Assembly (NCBI RefSeq): GCF_035083965.1
Contig: NC_089736.1
Location: 10,254,207-10,318,206, forward strand
Direction: 5' to 3'
Origin: Branchiostoma lanceolatum
Taxonomy: Eukaryota > Chordata > Leptocardii > Amphioxiformes > Branchiostomatidae
Length of the DNA: 64,000 nucleotides
This document shows positions 20,290 through 32,480 of this stretch, in pieces. The notes beneath the pieces were generated by a model that was not told where the DNA came from, made no database searches, and was given only the letters and a program-made list of their open reading frames with translations. The number at the start of each line of letters is the position of its first letter. The stretch's first letter is position 1. The translations under genes were made by a program, and so were the position numbers.

Positions 20290-22583
20290 TCACTTCAGGA
20301 AGAATGCTTGCAGAATACAGAGACCCATGATGAGGTAGAAAGTCGGCTTGGCGAAGCTGGCTCTACTGGCTGGACCTGAAACATACAAATACAAACATTG
20401 AGTAAGTAGCCGTTCTTCAGCGACACCTGTCGATTCGTATTTAAAGTGCAGACTATCGCTCCAACAGGTGTTTTTTATGTGATTCATATTACGTTTGACA
20501 ATTACTCGACCCCTTCTTATTGAATAATTCCTGAAAAAATGTTTTAAAATGTACATGAATGAATGACTAGATGTTTGACCTTGTGTCCATCTATTATGAT
20601 CATCAAATACAGGCTTGCTATATTTAAGGTTATTTTCTGTCACATTTTGAACTTTATGACGTAACAATCAAAACAACCTACCTTCTGCCACTTCTGCTGA
20701 CATTACATTCATCCAATAAGTCATTTTCATCTCGGCGACGGTGGCGCTGAAACAGAAATGATAGATTTGAATAAGCAATAGAACCATTACTTTTCATGTT
20801 TTGATACTGGAAAACAAGACATTTGATATTGTACTGAGAAAGCATTTATGCATTCCAGTCGCCATGTTTTCTGTGACGTCACAAAGAGACAATGAACTTA
20901 AACGGTAGAAATCGTCGGAAGAATTTATCATTTTTTTAATCATTTTTCAATAACAGCAGACGTGTGCAGTATACGGGTATGCGTGTCCGAACAAAATAAT
21001 GCTACTATTGATCTTGAATATAAACAAAAGACGTTATGTTCTTATGTCATAAACGCTTTACTTATACATAAAGCTATATCTCCAAGCAGAAGTCGAGTAG
21101 TAAGGCGCCTTACACAAACTGTACGTTGCCGACGCCTGCCGAAGGAGCGTTCCAAGTCAGGGTGATGTTCTGTTTGACGTTGGTGTTGGCGTGAGTCATG
21201 CTACTGTCAGCAGCGGTGCACATCGTGGTCTTAGTGTCGGTCGGTGCGTTGGAGAAGGTACCGACGGGCGTGTCCATCCCCGGTCGGCGGGCCTGGAGCA
21301 GAAATCCGCGGAACACCGGCCCGACGATTTGAACTGTAATGTTTCGAAGATTTTGTTTGTAAATGGCTGTTTAGAGAGATAGCAAGGTAGCATGTGCCTA
21401 CTAGTGTCCGGTTTATCTATGTTGTCAAGCTAATTGTTTGCCTTCCCCCTACTTTACCCAGAGCTCTCCATTTTCCCTTGGCATACAAATGGATATGGAC
21501 TATGGAAATGGATTATCATGTAGTTTTTAATTTTCAGTACGATTTGAACTGTATTATCGGCGCATTCACACTCATTGCACGATGATAATTTCTTTGTCTT
21601 AGGATTTTCAGTGACGCTATTACAGCACATGAGCAGCACACCTAGCCACGATTTCGTGTAGAAAAAAAAACGCTCTTTGTCTCGGCTGAACTTTGGACCG
21701 TTACTCCTATACTGTTACATAATTCTAGCCTCTACCAGTCTAACTACGCCGGCTATAGGGAGAATATTTGCCAGGGGACGTTGGCCATGGAGGGTTACAT
21801 TCGCAGGTTGCAATATTTAACCCTCTCTCCGTAGCCGACTCCCTTCATACAATTGACTCTATTTGGCCAATTTATACCATTTTCCCAGCGACCCGCGGAG
21901 GCTGGTAGAGCCTAACATAATTCTCCTTTAAACCAATATTTACACAATCCTGCGTGTGCCAGGGTACGGGGTACGTTCTTTTACCTTCCATAACGACAAA
22001 GAACAATGACATTGCATAATCTTACAAACAGAGATCGAAATAGCCACATTAAAGGCCACATCTTGTCTTTGACAACTTCTAATGTCCTTTCAAGCCATCT
22101 AACAATTAACAACCGTAAATGATTAGGTAGAAAGCGTTACATATTCCTCTTACATAAACTGTGATAAAGTCACTTGACTCTCTTAGGTAACAGTAGACAA
22201 GACATATTCACGTAACTAGCGATCTTTTGTTGAAAATACCATGAACATCACAGCAGTACGAATAGCTATTTCTATTCGCAAAATTGGTAGAAATGAACTA
22301 AAATGAAATATACTCCCACCCCTCTCTTTTACATTGTTCTTGAAAGAGCAAATATCGTCACTTTACCTGAGAAGGTAGAACCGGGAGTGTACCTGCTCCC
22401 TTCCACCACAATGGAGTAGGGACTGGTAGAATTCTGAGGAACAACATCAGTGGTAGGGTTGATCTTATGGCCGGGGTGCATGGTCACGCAAGCCGCCGCA
22501 GGTGCACCCGTCCCGAACCCCTCGCAGGCCGAAAGAAACGCAAAGAAGACGCAAACGCAGCTTGCAACTTTGTAGACCGCCAT
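20290..22583 (-). CDS. Reeler-domain surface protein B, 195 residues, four exons
   Basis: Minus-strand exons: 22583-22367, 21333-21114, 20746-20682 and 20375-20290, with the same phases as gene A and identical lengths for exons 2 and 3 (220 and 65 nt). It encodes a signal peptide (core VASCVCVFFAFLSA), the N-terminal Reeler part with MHPGH and QNSTSPYSI, then VFRGFLLQARRPG, TKTTMC, NITLTWNAP and TVAEMKMTYWMN, and a tail FAKPTFYLIMGLCILQAFFL that looks like a GPI-anchor signal. In the 74 residues from exon 2 and its junctions, A and B differ at about nine positions, so they are recent duplicates or are held similar by gene conversion. The start was set by paralogue comparison; a longer in-frame ATG exists 159 nt upstream but would place the signal peptide internally. 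The gene is head-to-head with the GPCR gene starting 672 bp away. Confidence 0.9.
21727..21913. mobile_element. CTCTACCAG inverted-repeat element, copy 3
   Basis: Starts AGCCTCTACCAG, ends CTGGTAGAGCCT, and shares the GGCTATAGGGAGAATATTTG block with other copies. It lies in intron 1 of Reeler gene B. Confidence 0.65.
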
Positions 22584-23254
22584 TTTGACCGAACAACTAT
22601 GTAAGGACACGCCTTTGCTTGTTTGCTCGAAAACAGGGTCACTTGGGTCGTAAACGTTGATTGCTTCGCTGATTGGTTCTTGTTTATTAATGATTAGCCT
22701 TTTTTTAGTACCTATGGGGCCTTTTGTGTCACCATTTTTCAATGTAGGAAAAGGCCGAGCTAACTGATTATTTAAAGCTAATTGCCTGATGAGAAGTTCG
22801 GACGTGTATATACCACTGACATCTACTCATCCCCTCGTAATGAAAAAGAACCAACGTACCCTGGTTCAAGTAGAGGTTATATGATACATGAAATATAGTC
22901 GTGAGACGAAACAAAAGAACAATATTTCTAAGGAGCTACGTTTACGTCAGATATATTCAAAGCCACCCCCCACCCCCCCCACCCCATATTCACGCCGTAA
23001 CTATTTACGTCTGGTGTTCCCAATACATCAACTAACAAGACTTGTCAATATGCAACTTCAGGTAGTCAACTTGCAATACAGTTTATTATAGCATGGAGGC
23101 GCTCTTGGGTGGCGTGACTGTCGAAGTAGGTCTAAGGACGCTTAAACGTTATGTAGTGGGATTTATATATTTTTACCGGGCCATTGTGGTTTAGACAGCT
23201 GTGATACACAAAGCAGCAAACAGTTGTGCCGAAACGTAGCAAACGAAAACTACC

Positions 23255-25300
23255 ATGAATGTGACAGAAGTTTTCACAGAGGCAACGGACGCCACTCTGT
23301 GGTTCTTCGGGACGGCAGCCACTCCCCTCCCGACGGATGGTTTCCCGTCGACCGCTGGTTGCACGCGGACCGATCGCACCCAGTGTGGCATTTACGGCGC
23401 CGTCCCATCCCTCCAGCCGCTGCTCATCATCGTCTGGCTGCTGATCCTATTCTGGGCGCTGTTCGGAAACGGCTGCCTACTGGCTGCGATATGCACCACC
23501 TTGGATATGGAGGTGGGAGAGTTATCGACTAATGTTATAATTACGTCAAAAACAGTTACTCAAGCAACTGGATAAACATTTTGAAATAGTCAGACGTTTC
23601 AGACAGCATCCTCTGACGAAAGGAACTGTTTTTTGACGTATCTTATTACCTGGATGGCTAACCTTCATCAACGTATCTACTAGAGTTGTTTGCTATCCCG
23701 CTATTACAGTTTATGATTTCCAAAGCGGTTGTCGTTAGTTTTTTTTAGTCATCTGCAAGAAGCATATTCATTTTAGAAACTCAGTTTTCTAAATTACAAT
23801 TTTGTGACATAAGCTAGGCCTAGGGTTTGGCCAACAAGGACGTTTTGGCTGTATCTCTTAACCGTTGTTTACTATTGCAACGTGCCTTTATTCGATACTT
23901 AAGCTTCACTGTCTTTTACGCCGCCATGTTCAATTCTGGATAACCTTTCAATCATATCGCAACTGGAACAAAAATTTCTGACCCGTCCATTTCATGTGTG
24001 AACAGGAACGTGGGAACTACTTCCTAGGCGGCATGGCTGTGGCTGACATCCTACTGGCCGTGGTGCACGCTCCTGCCTCCGTCGCCTCACTGGTGTCGGG
24101 CCGGGTAACCTCAGATTGGTGGTGCAAGCTGCAGGTGCTGCTGTCCCCTGGCGGGTTCAACCTCTCAGTCAGCTTCATGACCGGCCTGTGGTACTGTCGC
24201 TACCGCTACATCGTCTACCCGTTTTCCTACGAGAACACCGTGACTACAACCCGCATCGCTCTCGCTATGGTGCTGAGCGGTGTGATAAGTTTCCTTCCTC
24301 CGGCTGTCCACGTGCTCCGTCACAGCGTCTCCGAGGCCGCCGCCCCGCTGAACCTCGCTTACTCCGCCGGCCTGATCATCCCGTGCGGCGTGGTCGGACC
24401 GGAACGCTCCGTCAACCTGATCATCGACATCTTCCTTTACGGTGTGTATAAGAGTAGTAGAGAAAGGAACTCCGGCAAAAGTGAAGGTATACTCTCCAAG
24501 CAGAGGTTGGTGGGAAAGATTGTGACCTTTTTATCATAAGAGCGTTTTTTTGGCCCGCTTTCTCCGTCAACAAAATATGATAAGATCTTTCCCACCAACC
24601 TCTGCTTGGAGAATATGAAGATAGACATCAAGTGTCGTGACCGATGGAAAATATATTTTATTCCTAGTCACTCACGTCCTTTTCTCTCAATCCATATTCC
24701 CAGTCTGTCTTCACGAACATACCGTGTTCCTGATACATTACAGGACGTCTTCTGACAAAAAAAAGATGAAAGATTCTGCATTCTTTAAGATGCTGGACAG
24801 CCTAACGCCGTCTTACACAGACTTGTGCATGCTAAGTCATACACACACGGTCATGCCCAGTGTACATTTCTCATAAATCCAAGGGAGCCCTTTACTTACA
24901 CACATCTAATATGCGTTATATCACAGGTATCAGCACGTTCTGCATCGTCCGCGTTCTTCTGGAGGCTCGGAAGCACCGTGTTCAGATCGCGAACCAGGTG
25001 CCGGCGCTTCCCGAGCAAGCCGACGCCTGGAAGGTCAGCATGAAGGCCGTCTACACTCACCTCATCACCGTGGGCGTCAACGGCCTCACCTGGCTCCCCA
25101 TCCTCACCATCGGGGGCATGCTCACCTCCGGAGTGCTCACGCTGGAGAACGGCGGTTCCGTCTGGCTGGACGTCTTCTGGATGATCAACCAAACCTCCAC
25201 GTTCTCCAACTCCCTGGTTTTCGCATTCCGACACGAGATCTACCGACAGGCCCTGAGAAAGCTCGTCCGGAAAATAAGCGAGCTGATCGACGGAGAGTAA
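23255..25300 (+). CDS. Class A (rhodopsin-like) GPCR, 355 residues, three exons, orphan
   Basis: Exons: 23255-23512, 24006-24441 and 24927-25300, phases 0 and 1. Seven hydrophobic segments can be traced. TM1 has GN at residues 71-72. TM2 has VAD with Asp100. Cys126 in WWCKL before TM3 pairs with a loop-2 Cys (IIPCG). TM4 has LPP. TM6 has TWLP. TM7 ends NSLVFAF, followed by a basic helix 8 and a short tail ending LIDGE. Departures from the class: DRY is CRY (150-152), the TM4 Trp is absent (VLSGVISFLPP), and NPxxY is NSLVF, with neither Pro nor Tyr. Sequon NVT lies at residue 2. The ligand is not deducible. The reading frame is intact, so this looks like a diverged working receptor, not a pseudogene. 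Intron 2 contains an inverted-repeat element, and the 3' flank carries a three-copy repeat. Confidence 0.88.
23541..23671. mobile_element. CAGTTACTCAAGCAACTGG repeat family, copy 1
   Basis: Contains AACAGTTACTCAAGCAACTG, GACGTTTCAGACAGCATCC and, at the other end, TTACCTGGATGGCTAACC with CTTCATCAACG. Related copies lie near 44437, 54801, 55770, 57179 and 59924. Located in intron 1 of the GPCR gene. Confidence 0.65.
24489..24614. mobile_element. CTCCAAGCAGAGG inverted-repeat element (MITE) in GPCR intron 2
   Basis: Starts ATACTCTCCAAGCAGAGG and ends CCTCTGCTTGGAGAATAT, with the homologous arm continuing inward through GTTGGTGGGAAAGAT. About 125 bp with no coding capacity. A sister copy lies at 27784-27927. 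Confidence 0.8.
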
Positions 25301-25319
25301 GAGTTGATCCCGTCAAGTT

Positions 25320-25740
25320 TCAGTGCAGTTTTTGAAGGAGTTTTGCCAGGAAACATTTGTGTATATGTAAAGTTTACGATATATGTTTGTGATGTAGAAA
25401 ATTGTGACTTGGGAGAATCTTTCAACCATTCTCCCGTAAATAATTTTGTCATCAATTCCTTTTTTCAGTTTTGAAGGTGTTTTGGCAGGAAATATTTGTG
25501 TTTATTTTAATGTGTTTATCTTCTTAAGTTTCCCACATATGTTTGTGATGTAGAAAATTGCGACTTGGGAGAATCTGTCAACCATTCTCTTGTAAATATT
25601 TATGTAATCAATTCCTTTTTTCAGTTTTGAAGGTGTTTTGGCAGGAAATATTTATATATATTTGTGTATATGTAAAGGTCTCGATAACTACATGTAAATT
25701 TAGTCAATTGCGACTTGGGAGAATTCTCCTGTAAATAACG
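25320..25740 (+). repeat. Three-copy direct repeat in the GPCR 3' flank or UTR
   Basis: Units begin near GTTTTTGAAGGAGTTTTG (about 25328), GTTTTGAAGGTGTTTTGG (about 25470) and again at about 25624, with a period close to 150 bp. Shared blocks are GGCAGGAAATATTTGTGT, GACTTGGGAGAAT and TCAATTCCTTTTTTCAG. The repeats begin about 20 bp after the stop codon, so they are probably transcribed. Confidence 0.8.
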
Positions 25741-28467
25741 ATCAAGAATATTTGCACCTTGCTCAGTATAAGTGATGAAAATTGATGGGTTGATAACATG
25801 TGCAGAAACATTTGGATATTGTTGGGAAAGTTTGGAGATAACGGTATGTACGTTGTTTCAGCACCAGGGACAGGTCTATTTGGTGACTTGCGTGCTTCAT
25901 ACTACGCACAACAACGAATGGTGCAATGTTGAATTATAGAGTTACTTTAAACTAGATTTAAATGTAGTGTGGTGTTTTGCACCAGAGGGCGTGCTCTTGT
26001 GTAAAGGTGGGGTTTGTGTGCGATGTCCTACTAAGACTGATAGTAACCAGGCCTGCTAATAGGTAATTCCTAGCGCCTGAAATAAGTGTAAACCTCCGTG
26101 TAAACAATTTTGTCTAACACAAACATGCGCACCAGTGTACATGTGACGTTCAAAGTAAATACAGAACTGTGTGGACTTTAATCAATCTCGTTCTTGACCT
26201 TTGACTCTGTAGACTACCCTGCAGAGCTGAAAATAGATGGCGGATGCCTGTTGAAAGCTTCTCACCTATTGTTATACGCTATAATTTGTCGTGTTTAAAT
26301 CTGTGTATAATTCTGTTCCTGACTTACGCTTGCCAGTTACAACTGAATACAGCTAACTGTGATGAGTCAATACATATTGCTAGATATCTGGGGCTAACTT
26401 TGTCCATAGCCGGACATTTGGACACGTGTACAGTTTGGCCAAGCGCCTTTGCTGATAAGACGCTCACAGCCTTATCCGTATACTAATATTGTAAGTATGC
26501 CATATGAAGCCGTAATCCTGTCATTATCTCAATATCATAGCGATAACTTGGGCAAAAGCAAGGCCAAACAACTTGCGCAAAAGCAAGGCCAAACAAATAT
26601 AGCATCGTAGATGCGTGCAGACAAAATCTTACAGAGTTGAAATCCGCTGCTTGGTGGTGTTAGACAAGATGATAGAACTGAGAAGATTAGAATTGGACTT
26701 TTCAGGCAGATTATGAGAATTAATGCCGCTTATGATTTACAGCTCATACCGCGATCACCTCTTATCTTTCATATATTAAGGTCATCTTAAAATATCATAA
26801 GATAAAATCGAATCGACTTCGCCAAACAAACAAAGAAAGGAACGCTAGCGATCGCGATGACGTCACGATGACGCAGAAGTAGGCAAAAATCAGGTAGAAC
26901 GCAAAAGATAATCTGCATGTTAATTAATGATCTGATCTGCTAATTCAAATATCAAATAGTATTCTAACATGCTTACGTCATTTTGCCTACCAGTTGTTAA
27001 ATACCTCAGATGTAAACAAAAAAGTGATCGCTCGTGGACATTAATATACTCAGTTTAATACTATACGGCAACAGCATACACTAAAAGATGTTCGGATATG
27101 GCGATTTTTTGACCAACTATGAACCAAAACTGACGTAAACATATTGTTACGTTTCCGTCCTGGTTTCATGTGAATATTTTGACCAAATAACGTCTCATAA
27201 TGACGTATATATTTGGTCGGAAAACGAGAAATCACACGAGTTTCCCTCAATATCTGACCCAGTCGGCTTTTGGCGGGAAAAATTATGACGTCATCATCAG
27301 GGCGGATTTTCATTGGTTGGGTGTGGTTGCAGGCTTACGAGATATCGTCGCAGCATTTACCTCCACCGGCGTCAAATTGTGTCACAAAAACGATACTTCT
27401 GACACAATTTGGCGCCGATGAAGGCCTCAACATACACTGTCAATCCTTGTAAGTACATTATCTACTCCAAACATGGTAGGTATCACCGCATTTCTAGACA
27501 TTTTGTTTGTTATTGATTGATCGACTACCCAGTGACCTTGATATGGTGGTGGGGAGGGGGGCTGAAAACTTTGTTACATTGTGAACAAATAACAAACCGG
27601 GTTCTGTTGGTTTACCTACCCAACTCCAGACGTGTCAGAATGTCCTTGGAAGACGTCATTGTGTCAGTGTACGCTGAGACAAGAGGTTTTTCATCGCGGA
27701 CTAAAACTACAAAACATAGAATTCCTTGAACATTGGTAGGACAGATGCTCAGATTGTCATAGAGCGCATGCGTGCGAGTAGGATACTCTCCAAGCAGAGG
27801 TTGGTGGGGAAGATTGTGACCTTCTTATCATATGCCCCTATTTCTTTCCACCGGCGAAAAGAAATCGGGGCACATGATAAGAAGGTTACAATCTTCCACA
27901 GGCCAACCTTTCGAATTCGTGGAGAGTGACAACCAGGGAGCATAATAGATTTTAATAATGATAACGTTAGATATACTAGCAAAGTGGTGTGACTGTGGTT
28001 TAGTTAGTTCAGTCATGCACCACGAAAATGAGCATATACCGTATGTAAAGTAAAAAGAATCTGTGTGATTGACACACATATTAGCACTGCAATATCATGC
28101 CCTTTATTGCTGAATGCTTGAAAACACTAATATGCTACATGTTATACGTTATGATGAACAAACGTAGTCTTGCATATTTTTTATGCTCGTGCTAGATTTG
28201 ATAGATCTACAAATGTACAAAAACCTAAGCATACGTTGGGCCATAGGCCGACCCAGGCTGTCTATCAAAACTAGAATTTCAACCAATGAGACAGTGCCTC
28301 CATGTCCGTGATTTTTTTTACCTTTCTGCTTTTCTCTTTCACTGACATTGGGCGAAGATTACACTACATTAAACCAAAAAAAACACAAAATTTTTGTTCT
28401 TTTAGCTCTATAGCCTGCCTACATAATCATTCATAATCATATTAGGCTGCGGATCAAAATCACAACA
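25741..28467. other. Intergenic region between the GPCR gene and Reeler gene C
   Basis: AT-rich with short frames only. It holds the MITE at 27784-27927. I see no supportable exon. Confidence 0.4.
27784..27927. mobile_element. CTCCAAGCAGAGG inverted-repeat element, sister of 24489
   Basis: Starts ATACTCTCCAAGCAGAGG and has a matching inverted arm (ATGATAAGAAGGTTACAATC). The outer right end is diverged (TTCGTGGAGAGT). About 144 bp. Confidence 0.75.
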
Positions 28468-30344
28468 CTAAGCCTGCAAGCAATACACAGTTGAGATGAG
28501 GCTGAAAAGGATGACGTAAGCGGTTGCCCTGGTGATAGTGGCTCCACCTGAAACAAATGAATAAAGGAAGATGCATTAGACTTTGCTTTCTCAAAAGCGC
28601 CACCTATCGCATACAATACAAAGTGCTGGGACTTTAACTTACACGTATGAGCTATTATGAACTATAAGAATAACATATGGTCATTATGATAAATGTAATG
28701 ATAAGCAGTTTGATAACTTACTTATCTCCGATGATTTGACGTTCATCCAATATGTCGTCTTCACATCAGCGATAGTGGCACTGAAACAAAAAATGCGGAT
28801 AATGTCCAGGTATTCTATATGATCGATAAGATGGTAACATTTAGTTTGGCTTTAGGATTATGGAAATTATCATTTTCAAGTGTATGTGAGGGTCAGTGTG
28901 ATCGTCGGAAGACGACAGCACATCCTTGAGCGCAAGCTATCTACGTCATGTCCGGTCATTTACCTTATATCCGGTCGCTTAGACAACCGCACGTCCCCGT
29001 CCCCTGAATTGTACGTTTCAAACGTTATTTACGTCATATCCGGCCGTCTACTTACACGAACTCGATGTTCCCCATAGTAGTAGACGGAGCGGTCCAAGTC
29101 AGGGTGATGTTCTCTTTGGCGTTGGTGTTGTCGTGAGTCATGCTACTGTCAGCGGCGGTGCACATCGTGGTCTTGGTGTTGTTCGGCGCGTTGGAGAAGG
29201 TACCGACGGGCGTGGTCATCCCAGTTTGGCGGGCCTGGAGCAGGAATCCTTGGAACACCGGCCCGAGGATTTGAACTGCAAAGGACCACTTATTGTAAAC
29301 ACTCAACGCGTACCACCAATGGTGTAAGGTTTAGATTTCCCATTTAAGGTAACCAATCAAGCATGGCGTTCACATTGGAGAGAAAAAAGAATGAGTCATC
29401 ACGAAGGAGTATAGATTGGGCTTGATCAACAATGACAAGCAAACAATCTTGTAAATAGGACACCTGTACTGGTTGAAATAAATACGTGCCGTGACCACGA
29501 CACGGTATACGGTTAGGTGGTTTCATAAACACAACACAATGCAAGCGCGAATCATGCACATGCATACGCACACACACACACAAACAAACAAACAAACTCA
29601 GCAACACACACACACATGCACAAGTACGTTATAGGCAGTATGCATAATCTAAAACAACGTCTTAGTATACGCTGTCGACTAGAGTGACTCAGCAGTGTAC
29701 CAGTTCGAACGTTCTTTTGTTCTCTTGACATTGAGAAATGACAAAACGTAAAACGAAACTTTCTGAATACTTTGGCTTGTCGCGACGGTGTTTTTTTCAA
29801 ACATTGTTGAATCATGCACAACTGTACATTTCCGCGTCATTTACGTTACCTATCCTCTACCAGACTTTCCTAAGGGGTTATGGATAGTACAATTCGGCAA
29901 AAATAGGGTGAATGGTTGGACAGGTGAGGCAATCCGCGGGAACGTCATTCCCCCTTGGCCGACAGATGAACCCCTATGGTAGCCAAACTCCCATGGGGAA
30001 TCATTCTCCCTTTAGCCAGGGTAGTTAGTCTGGTAGAGACTACAGTTGCCTTCGCGCTACGAGACGTATACGTAACGGTGTATCTGAGTTGTGCACTACC
30101 GGCAAGAAGTCTCCATGGATGCCTTACCTGAGACAGTCCCTCCCGCCGTGTAGCTGCTAGTCCCCGGGACGATGGAGTAAGGGCTGGTCGAGTTTTGTGC
30201 GGCCACGCTCGTACCGTTGTTCAGGTGTCCCGGCTGCATGGTCGTACATGCTGAGGTCGGAGCTCCCGACCCAAAACCCTCACACCCTGCAAAAAGCGCG
30301 ACGGCGAGGAAGAACACAGCGCCTACGACTCGTGAGACAGCCAT
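28468..30344 (-). CDS. Reeler-domain surface protein C, 191 residues, four exons
   Basis: Minus-strand exons: 30344-30128, 29275-29056, 28780-28722 and 28547-28468, phases 1, 2, 1. Exon 1 (217 nt) matches gene B and exon 2 (220 nt) matches both other genes in length; exon 3 is 6 nt shorter. It encodes a signal peptide (core VVGAVFFLAVALFAG), MQPGH, QNSTSPYSI, YTAGGTVSV, VFQGFLLQARQTG, TKTTMC, NITLTWTAP and ADVKTTYWMN. It ends with GATITRATAYVILFSLISTV and a very short remainder (YCLQA), a likely GPI-anchor signal. In the exon-2 part C differs from A at roughly 17 of 74 residues, so it branched off before the A/B split. The PG turn conserved in A and B is AG here. The GPCR gene lies between B and C on the opposite strand. 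Confidence 0.9.
29571..29620. repeat. CA-rich microsatellite
   Basis: CACA and CAAA repeats in intron 1 of Reeler gene C. Confidence 0.7.
29703..29852 (+). repeat. About 150-bp direct repeat flanking Reeler C exon 1, copy 1
   Basis: Shares TTTTGTTCTCTTGACATTGA, GCAAAACGTAAAACGAA-type sequence and TGTACATTTC...TTACCTATCCTC with 30850-31003, in the same orientation. The two copies bracket exon 1 of Reeler gene C. Confidence 0.7.
29851..30042. mobile_element. CTCTACCAG inverted-repeat element, copy 4
   Basis: Starts TATCCTCTACCAG, ends TAGTCTGGTAGAGAC, and has the internal block TTGGCCGACAGATGAACCC. It sits 86 bp beyond the donor of Reeler C exon 1. Confidence 0.6.
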
Positions 30345-32480
30345 TCTGTGACCACCTTGCTGTAACGCAACACACGGCCTTCTAGTGATTGAGACGTACG
30401 TGCGTTTCCAAGCGATTCGCGTGAACTGTTAACAACACTTTTGTTTGGGTTGTCAATGAGGGGGTCAGTGTCAGCACAGAGGTCTATTGGTGATTCAGAA
30501 CCATTCAATTCAAAACGTAACGATCTTTTCGAGTGACGTCACAGTTTGGAAACTTGAGAATCTAGCCTACATTGAGACAGTGCAAATTGAGAAATGTTAG
30601 GTATGGCAACCTATATAGTCGCTAGCTAAATGCATTAGCAAAGCAATGATACATACCTTCAAGTTGTTTAGGCACTACTTATTCATTATGTCGGTTTGTC
30701 CTCCAGGTGCAGGTAGTACGTAAAACTAACAACTCGCCTTGCAGGACCACAGCTTCCTGCAATGTGGCGCTTTGGAAGCACACTATGATTTCTTAGCTTT
30801 ATATCTTCGCATAACAGAGAAAGAAACGTGATGTTCTTTATCATGTCCGGATCCCAGGTCTTTTGTTCTCTTGACATTGAGAAATGGCAAAACGTAAAAC
30901 GAAGCTCGGCGTTAAGCGTTCGTTCTGCTTGTCGCGGGGATTTTCGCTGATGGTCATCCCAACCGTACATTTCAGCGTTATGTACGTTTAACTTACCTAT
31001 CCTCTTAATATCCGGATCCAGTAATAAGCATTCACAGTCATGCATAGACCTTTTCATGAATCCTGTTAGGATATGAATGTGTTTTAATCTTATCCCACAC
31101 AAACATGGTACAAAACAATAAACTAACGGGTTTCTAAGTCAAACCAATGTACACACGTGAATAATTACATCAGGTTGGAAACATGTGTACAAGACAAAAG
31201 TACTTTATTCACAACCAGGATCTACATGCAATCTGTCAATCAATTAAGCAACATCCGACGTCTCCGTGACCGTCTGTCACCTTCCTTGCCTCATGGCAAC
31301 ACTGACTGGTACTATTCGACACTGCAGCTAGGTGTCGCTGCTATCCATGTGGTCTCGAACGTAACGTTAACAAACAAAATTTTAGCTCTTCTTAAATCAG
31401 TAATCAACCAATAATACTGGTATCGTTTTATGAAGAAAAAAAATTTCTAAACCAGTAGCAAAACAAAAACTTCAAATATTCTAAAAGATGACCTACTATG
31501 TATTAACGTTATACATGTATGTATGTACTTATACAACACAGAATATAGTTGACACAAGCCGTAAACTACGAATATCTTATGTATTAACCGCATATTCTCA
31601 CTGCAGTTAATGAAGCACTGAGCACGTTTCTCAAGTGTTGATGGCACAACTGGAAAATTATGCAACAGTAAGACATATCTTGGGCAACGACAGTTCTTAC
31701 AGATATCTAGATGAAAATCTACCTTATATTCTTTTGGGTGCTCTTGTTGAAAGTACAAGAAGTTATTGTATCATCAGTACAAAAATACAGAGTGGCAATA
31801 CGATCCATTAAAGCAGCCTGGGATAATAGAATGTAGTTTGGGTGTGTTTGACATTCACCTTCTGATGGGCTGAAAAATATGCGATGTAGGTCTAAGGTGC
31901 GTTTGACATAGTTCTAATATATAAGAATATTTATGTTTGTATTGCTGGAGACCATAAATTTGCTTCTAATTCACCCCTCTAAGCACGTTTAATTTATTTC
32001 ATTTAAGTACCCTGTCCTGTCAAATGCTGATATGGTAAATGTGTTTTCGTCTGTGGAAAATTGCTTAGAACTCCATACTTTCATATGGATTGTTGTATAT
32101 TGTCAGATTTTTCGCTAAAACCTTGTGTATAAATCGTAAAGGCACAGCAGATACAGAGAGCTTTCTGTAGATCGATAACATCTTTTTCATCGTTTTTTTT
32201 TACCTAAGGATATCTTTTTCTGGCGTGTACATGTACATGTATATACATTATTTGATAAAAAGACAAGCACAACCACATGTGCATTATATCATAACCAGCC
32301 TGATGTAGTGTCCCATCCCTCTTTCAGTGAGAAAAATATAAACAAATGAAATTGCCGTCCTTGTGTCTACATCAGGTCTTTTAATTACTGATACGTATTA
32401 TATAACATGTTAACAATTATAGTAGTTTCAGTGATACGCAAATATGGCACATGGTATCTTTGTTGACCAGTAGACTTAAT
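30345..32480. other. Intergenic region between Reeler gene C and the vasopressin/oxytocin-type receptor
   Basis: Contains the 5' flank of Reeler gene C, one of the 150-bp repeats, and AT-rich sequence downstream of the receptor stop codon at 32481. A minus-strand AATAAA (plus TTTATT at 31993-31998), 480 bp past the receptor stop, could be its polyadenylation signal. No further gene seen. Confidence 0.4.
30850..31003 (+). repeat. About 150-bp direct repeat flanking Reeler C exon 1, copy 2
   Basis: Second copy of the repeat at 29703-29852, here upstream of exon 1. Both copies end in TTACCTATCCTC. After that point the first copy continues into the CTCTACCAG element and this one does not. Confidence 0.7.
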
